Of a DNA stretch of 42,441 bases, positions 34,672-41,546 are shown piece by piece. The DNA is taken from positions 1 to 42,441 of the forward strand of contig JAJZNG010000107.1 of the NCBI GenBank assembly GCA_021847945.1, written 5' to 3'. A program made the translations under genes and the position numbers. Under the pieces are notes generated by a model. The model was not told the DNA's origin, made no database searches, and saw only the letters and a program-made list of their open reading frames with translations. Source of the stretch: Actinomycetes bacterium (GTDB lineage Bacteria; Actinomycetota; Acidimicrobiia; Acidimicrobiales; Palsa-688). Within the stretch, counting starts at the first letter, position 1. Each line of letters starts with the position of its first letter.

Positions 34672-35607
34672 CTAGTCCAGGGATAACCAACTAACTTCGT
34701 CGGCGGATAGCTTGATATCAAGCGAGTCGAGGCATTCGTTGAGATGCTCGATGGTGCCCGGGCCGACGACGGGGTAAACATTTATCGGTTGTGCCAGCAG
34801 CCATGCCAACGCTATCTGGGATGCCGAGCAAGCGCGTCGCTCGCCTATCACCTGGGAGCGCTTGTACCTCTCGAAGTTCGCCTCGGTAGCGAAGGCGTTA
34901 GCTGAGCCGTCAGCTTCTACTTTTGCGTACATTGGTTGTGAGAAGAATCCGTGAGCGAGAGACGACCAAGCAAGAACAGGCATCTGATTGACCCTGTACC
35001 ATTCCTTCGCGTCTCTGGCACCGCCAAGCGTGACGACTCCGGGTAACGTTGGTCTATCAGGTATCGCTAGCGAATACTGGGGGCTGCTGAGCGAGATGCG
35101 CGGCAGACCTTTGCGATCGGCGTAGACGTTCGCAGCCTCTATTCTCTCGTATGACCAGTTTGATACCCCGATTGCTTTAGCACGCCCGGAGACGACGTGC
35201 GTTGAAAGCATTTCAAGCATCTCGTCAGGTGGTATTCGCTCGTCGTCGCGGTGTAGCATGTACACGTCTACACAACCTTGCCGTAGGCGCTCGAGGCTGG
35301 AAGTCAGATCGGACTCGACAGCTTCTGGGTTCAGCCTTGGAGTCCAGTCTGGCAGGCTTGGATGCCCACCTTTAGTTGTGACTACTACGGTATCGACGCA
35401 GCCGCGATCCTCCAACCATCGCCCGATATATGCCTCGCTCAAACCGCCCGCGTAGACGCTCGCAGTATCTATTACCGTGCCCCCTCTTTCGGTAAAAGTG
35501 TCCAGCAGTCCGAACACCCGGTCCGAGTCATCGGATTTCACATTTCCAAGGCCTAGAACAATCCTTGAAACCGGCTTACTCACGTTTGCGATTTGTCCGT
35601 AGATCAC
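34672..35607 (-). CDS. Aldo/keto reductase
   Basis: NADPH-dependent oxidoreductase of 311 residues with a TIM barrel. The catalytic tetrad is visible: Asp and Tyr in IDTASVYAGG, Lys in VVTTKGGHPS and His in YMLHRDD. SGRAKAIGVSNW and VYPVVGPGTIEHL complete the pattern. The GTG at 35607 has CAGGAG nine bases upstream. Possible roles in this context are reduction of L-lactaldehyde or oxidation/reduction of a sugar or keto-sugar; the sequence does not decide. It sits between the regulator and the lactonase-like gene on the same strand. Its base composition looks more AT-rich than that of the neighbouring lut genes. Confidence 0.85.
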   Translation of the reverse strand: MIYGQIANVSKPVSRIVLGLGNVKSDDSDRVFGLLDTFTERGGTVIDTASVYAGGLSEAYIGRWLEDRGCVDTVVVTTKGGHPSLPDWTPRLNPEAVESDLTSSLERLRQGCVDVYMLHRDDERIPPDEMLEMLSTHVVSGRAKAIGVSNWSYERIEAANVYADRKGLPRISLSSPQYSLAIPDRPTLPGVVTLGGARDAKEWYRVNQMPVLAWSSLAHGFFSQPMYAKVEADGSANAFATEANFERYKRSQVIGERRACSASQIALAWLLAQPINVYPVVGPGTIEHLNECLDSLDIKLSADEVSWLSLD

Positions 35608-35743
35608 CGTTTCTCGCTCCTGGTAAGCGTTGTTTTATGCTCGTTTATGGTCCAGTCGAAACTTTGATGAGGCGTTATTCGGTTGGTGATTAGCTGTTGC
35701 CCTGTTCGCCTCACGGCATGGAAGACACTACCGACGAGGGAGG

Positions 35744-36595
35744 TCAGGCGGGTGGGTGTGTGTCGGCGAGGATGGCGGCGAGGGTACCGCCGAGGATGGC
35801 CTCGCGGTCCGCTGAACCGAGGAAGCTAGCGTGGGTCCGGAGCACTTCCAGGCTTTGGCGGTAGGTGCAGTAGCGGCGAGAGGCGGGAAAGTCCGACCCC
35901 CAGCACAATCTCGCTGGCCCATACGCCTCGAACAGCACCCGGAACACGGCGAGGGCGTCCGACCAGGGGTGGTCCCAGCTAGTAGAGGACACATAGTGGT
36001 ACCCAGACGCCTTGAGGACGATATTCGGGACCGCAGCCGACGCCAGGATCTCTGCGAGGTCGGCGCCGTCGGGTCGCGCACCGGGGGCCGGCAATCCGAG
36101 GTGGTGGCACAGCACCGTCAAGTCCGGATGACGCCCGGCCAGTGTCCGAAGGTCCGCCTGCCAGCACGGTGCAACCGAGAGGCTTAAGACGACTCCGAGG
36201 GTTTCGGCAGTTGCGAAGAACGAGTCCGCTTCGGGACTCCGCAGCCAGCCGTCGTTGGTCGACCCCAGATAGTGGGTGATGCCGGCGGGCCTGTATGCGT
36301 CGTAGAGCTGGCGGAGCCTGCCGGGGGCTCCGGCGGTGTGGTAGGTAGGGCTCCACGAGGAGTCGACGTCGACGAAGTGACGCACCCGTGTCGGGTAGCG
36401 AGCGGCGATGGCAGCTCCGTAGTCGTTGTTGTCGGGATTGCCGGTGATCTCCGCTGAGATGAGCACTGCGAACTCGACGTCGTGGCAGTCCATTTCGTAG
36501 AGGAGCTGCTCCACCCGACCGCGACTGTCCTCGTCGGGCGGCAGTGGTGGGTAGGGCCAGCGCCTCCAAGCGTGGCAATGACTATCGGCGATCAT
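35744..36595 (-). CDS. Amidohydrolase-2 family protein, candidate sugar-acid lactonase
   Basis: Metal-dependent TIM-barrel hydrolase of 283 residues. It starts at MIADSHCHAWRRW (metal-binding HxH) and contains LCHHLGLP, LKASGYHYVS and CWGSDFPASRR, the pattern of the COG3618 group that includes L-fuconolactonase and L-rhamnonolactonase. Opening the lactone would link a rhamnose dehydrogenase to the rhamnonate dehydratase in the next operon. The frame is open to 36775, but the ATG at 36595 is chosen. It has GAGG six bases upstream, begins exactly at the conserved N-terminus, and leaves the operator at 36620 outside the gene. The lactonase role is inferred. Confidence 0.82.
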   Translation of the reverse strand: MIADSHCHAWRRWPYPPLPPDEDSRGRVEQLLYEMDCHDVEFAVLISAEITGNPDNNDYGAAIAARYPTRVRHFVDVDSSWSPTYHTAGAPGRLRQLYDAYRPAGITHYLGSTNDGWLRSPEADSFFATAETLGVVLSLSVAPCWQADLRTLAGRHPDLTVLCHHLGLPAPGARPDGADLAEILASAAVPNIVLKASGYHYVSSTSWDHPWSDALAVFRVLFEAYGPARLCWGSDFPASRRYCTYRQSLEVLRTHASFLGSADREAILGGTLAAILADTHPPA

Positions 36596-36619
36596 CTTGG
36601 ACCTCAAACGGCCACCGTC

Positions 36620-36634
36620 GTGAAACGTTATAAT
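36620..36634. promoter_or_regulatory. LacI-type operator and -10 box between the lactonase and thuA operons
   Basis: GTGAAACGTTATAA (36620-36633), 11 of 14 matches to the consensus and centred on CG. On the plus strand it overlaps a perfect -10 hexamer TATAAT (36629-36634) facing thuA. No good -35 is visible. It lies 25 bases upstream of the lactonase start and 140 upstream of thuA. Confidence 0.55.
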
Positions 36635-36773
36635 GCATGTTCGGAGTTTAGGCTCCGGCTGGACTTGTGCTAGGCCCAGCCGTGTGGCTCGTTGCGGGAG
36701 TGGTGGGCTGCATTGAAGGCAACCTGTCGATGACCTCTGAGGGGGACAAGAGCATGAACCAGACGACCGCGAC

Positions 36774-37439
36774 ATGAACGGGAATGCCAGACGAGCCCTT
36801 GTAGTCTACGGTGGGTGGGAAGGCCACGAACCGGCCGCGGCGGCAGGGCTAGTTGCCGACTGGCTGGCAGCGGACGGGTTCGTCGTGGAGCGTTCGGACT
36901 CCTTGGAGTGCTACCTCGACAGCGCTTTGATGCAGGTGACCGACCTCGTGGTGCAGTGCTGGACCATGGGGGACATCACCCCTGCCCAGTTCGCCGGGCT
37001 GCGCGACGCGATCCGATCCGGGACCGGGCTGGGAGGTTGGCACGGAGGCCTCTGCGACGCGTTCCGCGACGTCCCTGAGTACCACTTTATGACCGGCGGG
37101 CAGTGGGTAGCCCACCCCGGGGGCTCGCAACGCGAATACGCCGTCGACTTTGCGCCTACGAGCGACGATCCGATCATCGCCGGGTTGGCGGGCTTTCATG
37201 TCTGCTCGGAGCAGTATTACCTGCACGTCGACCCGCGGATCGAGGTTCTAGCCACCACTACCTTTTCTGCCACCCCGGACGCCCCGTGGGTCGACGGGTG
37301 CGTGATGCCCGTCGTCTGGAAGCACCGATACGGTCTAGGGCGGGTCTTTTACACTTCGATCGGGCACCGGGCAGTTGACTTAAGCGTCCCCGAGGTCAGC
37401 CTCCTCCTGCGTCGGGGGTTAACGTGGGCGAGCCGGTGA
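36774..37439 (+). CDS. ThuA-domain protein (trehalose-utilisation-like)
   Basis: Class I glutamine-amidotransferase-like fold of 221 residues, found with sugar oxidoreductases of the Gfo/Idh type. Conserved pieces: ALVVYGGWEGHEPA, GTGLGGWHGGLCDAFR, SEQYYLHVDPRIEVL and MPVVWKHRYGLGRVFYTSIGH. Its biochemical role is not settled for the family; ThuA-ThuB pairs are linked to oxidised sugars. The ATG overlaps the stop (ATGA) of a seven-codon reading frame at 36754-36777 (MNQTTAT) that has the better ribosome binding site (GAGGGGG), which may couple translation. The Gfo/Idh gene overlaps its end. Confidence 0.88.
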   Translation: MNGNARRALVVYGGWEGHEPAAAAGLVADWLAADGFVVERSDSLECYLDSALMQVTDLVVQCWTMGDITPAQFAGLRDAIRSGTGLGGWHGGLCDAFRDVPEYHFMTGGQWVAHPGGSQREYAVDFAPTSDDPIIAGLAGFHVCSEQYYLHVDPRIEVLATTTFSATPDAPWVDGCVMPVVWKHRYGLGRVFYTSIGHRAVDLSVPEVSLLLRRGLTWASR

Positions 37440-38524
37440 CACCCCTGCGGGTGGGGATCATAGGGTGCGGTGCTATAAGCGGCCGCTACCTGTCAGCGTC
37501 CTACGACGCCTACCAGGTGGTCGCGTGCGCCGACTTGGACATGGCACGTGCCGAGTCGGTCGCGGCCTCGCACGGCGTGAAAGCCCTTCCCGTCGCTGAG
37601 CTACTCGAAGACCCAGCGATCGACGTGGTCTGCAACCTCACCAACCCTGGCGCTCACGGCGAAGTCACCCAGGCGGTTCTAAACGCCGGCCGGCACGTCT
37701 ATCAAGAAAAGCCGCTGGCTCTCGATCGCCAATCTGGCGCAGCGAACCTCGAAGCCGCCAGCCGCAACGGACGTCTGCTCGGCTCGGCGCCCGACACGTT
37801 TCTCGGGGCCGGCTTGCAGCTTTGTCGACATCTGATCGACGACGGCGTCATCGGCGAGCCCATAGCTGGCTCCGCCTCCATGCTGTGTCACGGCCACGAG
37901 TCGTGGCACCCCGATCCAGCCTTTTACTATCGCAAAGGCGGAGGTCCGCTCCTCGACATGGGACCGTACTATCTGACGGCTTTGGTCGCTCTCCTCGGAC
38001 CGGTAGCGGCCGTGAGCGCGATCGCCCGCACGACGTTTCCCGAGAGGGTGGTGTCGAGCGCTCCCCGGGCCGGGGAGCGGATCGCAGTCGAGGTACCCAC
38101 GCATGTCGGAGCGCTCGTCGAGTTGGTGTCCGGTGCGATTTTCAGCCTGGTCACCAGCTTCGACGTCTGGCATCCCCGTAGTTCGATGTTCGAGATTTAC
38201 GGCACGGAAGGCTCCCTTTCAGTGCCCGACCCCAACACTTTCGCGGGACCGGTGCGCGTCTTCACCCCTGGCAGCCAGTGGAGTGAACACCCCACGGGCG
38301 ATCTGCCCGTTCAGCAGCGTGGGGTGGGTATGGCGGACCTGGCCGCAGCGGCGACGTCGGGCAGGCCGCTGAGAGCTAGCGGCGCTCTTGCCTACCACGT
38401 GCTGGACGTGATGCTCGGCGTCATCGAAGCGGTCGAGACGGGCCGCCGGGTGGAGATCAACAGCAGGGTCGACCGGCCTTCGCCTTTGCCGGTCGGGCTA
38501 AGGCCGGGGGAGATGGATCCGTGA
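37436..38524 (+). CDS. Gfo/Idh/MocA-family sugar oxidoreductase
   Basis: NAD(P)-dependent oxidoreductase of about 362 residues. The Rossmann motif GIIGCGAISG is at the N-terminus. CNLTNPGAHGEVTQAVLNAG, the EKPLALD motif with its catalytic lysine and the YYRKGGGPLLDMGPYYLTAL segment (catalytic Asp-x-x-x-His-type region, with Tyr in the usual His place) follow. It could oxidise a free sugar such as L-rhamnose to the lactone, or act on a keto-sugar with ThuA. The GTG at 37436 overlaps the thuA stop (GTGA); GTG at 37424 is also in frame. The rhamnonate-dehydratase-like gene follows after 126 bases. Confidence 0.87.
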   Translation: MTPLRVGIIGCGAISGRYLSASYDAYQVVACADLDMARAESVAASHGVKALPVAELLEDPAIDVVCNLTNPGAHGEVTQAVLNAGRHVYQEKPLALDRQSGAANLEAASRNGRLLGSAPDTFLGAGLQLCRHLIDDGVIGEPIAGSASMLCHGHESWHPDPAFYYRKGGGPLLDMGPYYLTALVALLGPVAAVSAIARTTFPERVVSSAPRAGERIAVEVPTHVGALVELVSGAIFSLVTSFDVWHPRSSMFEIYGTEGSLSVPDPNTFAGPVRVFTPGSQWSEHPTGDLPVQQRGVGMADLAAAATSGRPLRASGALAYHVLDVMLGVIEAVETGRRVEINSRVDRPSPLPVGLRPGEMDP

Positions 38525-38574
38525 CCTGCAGTGGTGACAGGACCCTGTGCGATCACCTGACGCCGGACGAGTGC

Positions 38575-38590
38575 TTGGGAACAGTCCCAA
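38575..38590. repeat. Small perfect inverted repeat
   Basis: TTGGGA and TCCCAA separated by four bases (38575-38590) in the gap between the Gfo/Idh and enolase genes. It could be a small RNA hairpin or a binding site. It does not match the LacI-type operator. Confidence 0.3.
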
Positions 38591-38650
38591 CGCGAAGACA
38601 AAGCTGACGGCCCGGGACGCTCCCGGTGCCGGCCTAGAAAGGATGCTCGA

Positions 38651-39784
38651 ATGCGAATTACGAAGGTCACCGCCACCACGTTCCGGCCTGCGGACACACG
38701 ACGATCGCCTTCTTGGCTGTCGGAGAGCCGGATAGCGAACCCCATGTCGATCTACCCTGCCTACGCGGCGCGGCGATCGTCGTGGACCGCCGGGTTCCCA
38801 GCCACTCTTGTGCGCGTCAGCACTGACGACGGCCTGGAGGGAATCGGGACGGCGATCGGCGGCCGGGCTTCAGCTGACATAATAAACGGCCACTTTGGGA
38901 GCCTTCTCCAAGGTCAAGACCCGATGGACATCGAGCGTCTCTGGGACCAAATGTGGAGAGCTTCGCTGCCATACGGCAGGCGCGGTCTACCCGTCATGGC
39001 CATTTCAGGCGTCGACGAGGCGCTTTGGGATCTGCTCGGAAAGGCGGCCGGAGAACCCGTCTACCGGCTCCTCGGCGGTTCCTGCAGAGATGACCTACCC
39101 GTCTATCAGACGACCAACGACCCTGCCGACTGGGCCGAACTGGACGGGGTCGGCGTGAAGCTGGCCATGCCGCACGGCCCTGCTGACGGGCGCCCCGGGA
39201 TGCTCGCCAACGTAGCCTTAATCCGCGCTTGCCGCGAAGCGATAGGCCCTGAACGGGATGTGATGCTCGACTGCTACATGGCGTGGGACGTTGAGTACAC
39301 GCGCCGGATGGTGCACCTGGTCGAAGAACTGGGTGTCCGTTGGGTCGAGGAGCCCCTACCCCCCGACGACTACCACGGCTACGAGCGACTTTCGCGTCTC
39401 GACTCACCGGTTGCGATCGCCACCGGTGAGCACGAGTACAGCCGCTGGGGTTTCACAACCTTGATAGGAACAGGTGGGGTCACGGTTCTCCAGCCTGACG
39501 TAGGTTGGGTGGGAGGGATCAGCGAAGCCCGTCGCATCTGCCAGCTGGCCTCGTGCTACCACCTTATGGTCGTTCCTCACGCCGGCGCGCTCCAAGCCGC
39601 CGCCCTGCACCTGATGCGCAGCCAGGTCAACACGCCGCTGGCGGAATGGGTGCGCACCTGGGATCGGGCCACCGGCCGGCCCGCCCCGGCTCTCGAAGGA
39701 CTGCCCGAGCCGGTTTCGGGGCGTATCGCCCCCAGCGAAGAGCCAGGCCTCGGCATTCGGATCGGTGCGGTTGTCGAAGACTGA
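38651..39784 (+). CDS. Enolase-superfamily dehydratase, L-rhamnonate dehydratase-like
   Basis: Sugar-acid dehydratase of 377 residues expected to convert L-rhamnonate to 2-keto-3-deoxy-L-rhamnonate. It shows the RhmD pattern: SIYPAYAARRSSW, MWRASLPYGRRGLPVMAISGVDEALWDLLGK, KLAMPHGPADG, MLDCYMAWD (metal ligand D207), WVEEPLPPDDYHGY (E233 or E234), ATGEHEYSRWGF (E260), QPDVGWVGGISEA and VVPHAG (H310). Most RhmD proteins read QPDVGWCGG, so one position differs. The ATG has GAAAGG upstream. In combination with the lactonase-like gene and the aldolase at 29595 it makes up a non-phosphorylating rhamnose route. L-fuconate, D-xylonate or another acid is a less likely substrate. Confidence 0.85.
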   Translation: MRITKVTATTFRPADTRRSPSWLSESRIANPMSIYPAYAARRSSWTAGFPATLVRVSTDDGLEGIGTAIGGRASADIINGHFGSLLQGQDPMDIERLWDQMWRASLPYGRRGLPVMAISGVDEALWDLLGKAAGEPVYRLLGGSCRDDLPVYQTTNDPADWAELDGVGVKLAMPHGPADGRPGMLANVALIRACREAIGPERDVMLDCYMAWDVEYTRRMVHLVEELGVRWVEEPLPPDDYHGYERLSRLDSPVAIATGEHEYSRWGFTTLIGTGGVTVLQPDVGWVGGISEARRICQLASCYHLMVVPHAGALQAAALHLMRSQVNTPLAEWVRTWDRATGRPAPALEGLPEPVSGRIAPSEEPGLGIRIGAVVED

Positions 39785-39865
39785 GATCCGCAGCCGGCCG
39801 TCCCTCGGGAAGGTCCGGCACACCTGCGGAGAGTGTGAATAAATATGCGTAGTGTTCAATAAGCA

Positions 39866-39879
39866 CTAAGACGGTTCGA
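39866..39879 (+). promoter_or_regulatory. Weak LacI-type operator upstream of the MDR dehydrogenase
   Basis: CTAAGACGGTTCGA, only 9 of 14 matches to the consensus but centred on CG and placed 14 bases before the start codon, close to the CAGGAG ribosome binding site. Confidence 0.3.
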
Positions 39880-39893
39880 ACAGGAGTTAAGCG

Positions 39894-40946
39894 ATGGTCA
39901 AAGTTACGAGCTCTGCAAAACAAACCTCACGTGGAGAGCCCGAACAGGCTCCGACGCGTGGCGTGGAGTTCCCACAGCCCTACGTCATAGAATTCACCGA
40001 GACGACGACCGGTCTGTCGGATCTTGCTGACCACGAGGTTGTCGTAGCTGCGCGCTACAGCGTTCTAAGCCCGGGAACGGAACTTGCTAGGTACCGGGGT
40101 GAAACGTTTGGTTCGCGTAACCACGGAGGGTTCCCTTTTCGTCCTGGCTATGCGATGGCCGGCGTCGTGCTGCGCGCCGGTAGCGAAGCCGGCGTCGAGG
40201 AAGGAACGGAGGTCCTCTCCTACACCCCACATCAGTCCGTTTACCGTTTCGACCGGCGCAAGGTGATCTGTGTCGACATCCCGCGTGGTCTTCCACTCGG
40301 CGTCGCCCCGTTCGGACGGTTGGCCCAGGTGGGTGCCGTGGCCCTCCAGGTGTCAGCGGCCAAGCCAGACGATGTCGTAGTAGTCGTCGGGCTTGGGCCG
40401 ATCGGAAATCTTGCTGCTCAGCTCGCCGCCGCCAGCGGTTACCGCGTCGTTGGAATCGAGAAGTCGGACTACAGGCGCCGTGTAGCTCGCGCATGCGGCC
40501 TGCAGCGGGTGGTGGATCCCTCGGCGGCCCGGGCCGAGCTCGATAGCCTCGGAGGGGCAAGGCTTGTCCTGGAATGCTCCGGCAGCACCGCAGCCCTGCT
40601 CCTAGCGACGGACCTCTGCACGTCTTACGGCGAGATTCTTACTGTCGGAGCCCCTTGGAAGACCGAAGCGGATGTCACGGCGAGCGCGATAGTTGGACGG
40701 ATCTTCGAGAAGTACCTTACCTTGCGTAGCGGCTGGGAGTGGCAGCTACCAAGATACGACGATCGCACCGGTCGTTCAGTGGAAGCCAGCCTTGAGTGGG
40801 TCCTCCGCAAGATAGAAGACGGTTCGATAGTGACCGGCCCACTCGTGAGCGGAACGCTGAAGCCGGAGGATGCTGCAAGGGGGTATCAACTTCTAGATGC
40901 AAGCCCAGAGGAGAATTTTACGTTCCTCTTGAACTGGGGTGAGTGA
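39894..40946 (+). CDS. Medium-chain dehydrogenase/reductase without catalytic zinc
   Basis: MDR-superfamily oxidoreductase of 350 residues. The nucleotide-binding motif is VVVVGLGPIGNLAAQLAAASG. In place of the usual zinc-binding Cys near the N-terminus it has YSVLSPGTELARYRG, the SPGTE variant seen in MDR proteins from sugar-degradation clusters, so it is probably not a zinc alcohol dehydrogenase. PGYAMAGVV and VGAPWKTEADVTASAIVGR are also typical of that variant. ATG start with CAGGAG nine bases upstream. Possible roles are oxidation of a sugar, a sugar alcohol or a rhamnose-derived intermediate. Stands alone, downstream of the ThuA-Gfo-enolase operon. Confidence 0.85.
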   Translation: MVKVTSSAKQTSRGEPEQAPTRGVEFPQPYVIEFTETTTGLSDLADHEVVVAARYSVLSPGTELARYRGETFGSRNHGGFPFRPGYAMAGVVLRAGSEAGVEEGTEVLSYTPHQSVYRFDRRKVICVDIPRGLPLGVAPFGRLAQVGAVALQVSAAKPDDVVVVVGLGPIGNLAAQLAAASGYRVVGIEKSDYRRRVARACGLQRVVDPSAARAELDSLGGARLVLECSGSTAALLLATDLCTSYGEILTVGAPWKTEADVTASAIVGRIFEKYLTLRSGWEWQLPRYDDRTGRSVEASLEWVLRKIEDGSIVTGPLVSGTLKPEDAARGYQLLDASPEENFTFLLNWGE

Positions 40947-41081
40947 TCTAGGAGCGTTCTGAGCTGATAGGGGACCGGGGCGAAGCTAGGCGTTGTAGCG
41001 CAGGTGCACTTCGTCTGCGTGGCATGTTGTCCAGGGTAGGGTATGGGGGCAAATCCCTTTAGAGACTAGGAGCGTCTGATA

Positions 41082-41498
41082 ATGGTGTTGGTAGCTCGTG
41101 CGTTGACCTTCGTTGACTCTTTTCGTGCGCCGGTGGCGGTGAGCGCGCATTGTGATCTGCCGTGCGGTGTGTATGACCCTGCTCAGGCTCGCATCGAGGC
41201 GGAGTCAGTGAAGGCTTGTATGGAAAAGTTCAATGCTTCTGATGACAACGTGTTCAAGACGCGTGCTGTTTTGATCAAGGAGGAGCGGGCCGAGCTGGTC
41301 AAGCATCATCTTTGGGTGTTGTGGACGGATTATTTCAAGGCGAACCACTTGGAGGCGCACCCGGGGTTGCATGATCTGTTCTGGAAGGCGACGAAGTCTG
41401 CGGGTGAGTCCAAGAAGACCAACGACACGGCTGTGGCCGACGAGTTGCTGGCTCACATAGCGGAGATCGACAAGATCTTCTGGGAGACCAAGAAGTAG
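41082..41498 (+). CDS. sodN: Nickel superoxide dismutase precursor
   Basis: Removes superoxide in the cytoplasm. The protein has 138 residues. The Ni-hook HCDLPCGVYDPAQARIEAES begins at residue 23: the new N-terminal His, Cys2 and Cys6 of the mature enzyme bind nickel. A 22-residue leader must be removed by a SodX-type peptidase. RAELVKHHLWVLWTDYFK and IDKIFWETKK complete the family pattern. The ATG has AGGAG upstream. The partner peptidase gene sodX, usually adjacent, is not in the window. It converges on the anSME gene with a shared terminator. It has no evident metabolic link to the sugar genes, though oxygen-sensitive radical SAM and iron-sulfur enzymes lie close by. Confidence 0.95.
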   Translation: MVLVARALTFVDSFRAPVAVSAHCDLPCGVYDPAQARIEAESVKACMEKFNASDDNVFKTRAVLIKEERAELVKHHLWVLWTDYFKANHLEAHPGLHDLFWKATKSAGESKKTNDTAVADELLAHIAEIDKIFWETKK

Positions 41499-41509
41499 AC
41501 AACCCCCAA

Positions 41510-41546
41510 GGGCGTTCCCGCCGGCCTGGGTTCAGCGGGAACGCCC
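41510..41546. terminator. Bidirectional hairpin terminator between sodN and anSME
   Basis: A perfect 12-base stem (41510-41521 with 41535-41546, GGGCGTTCCCGC and its complement) and a 13-base loop, starting 11 bases after the sodN stop. The stop codon of the anSME gene on the minus strand falls in the loop (41532-41534), so one arm is also coding. Confidence 0.75.

Noticed and set aside
35656-35669. TCGAAACTTTGATG upstream of the aldo/keto reductase as another LacI-type operator
   Set aside because: Only 8 of 14 positions match, the centre is CT and the right arm does not mirror the left. Too weak to list with the other sites.
36596-36775. N-terminal extension of the amidohydrolase to 36775
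   Set aside because: Conserved sequence starts at MIADSHCH (36595), which has its own ribosome binding site; the extension would contain the operator at 36620.
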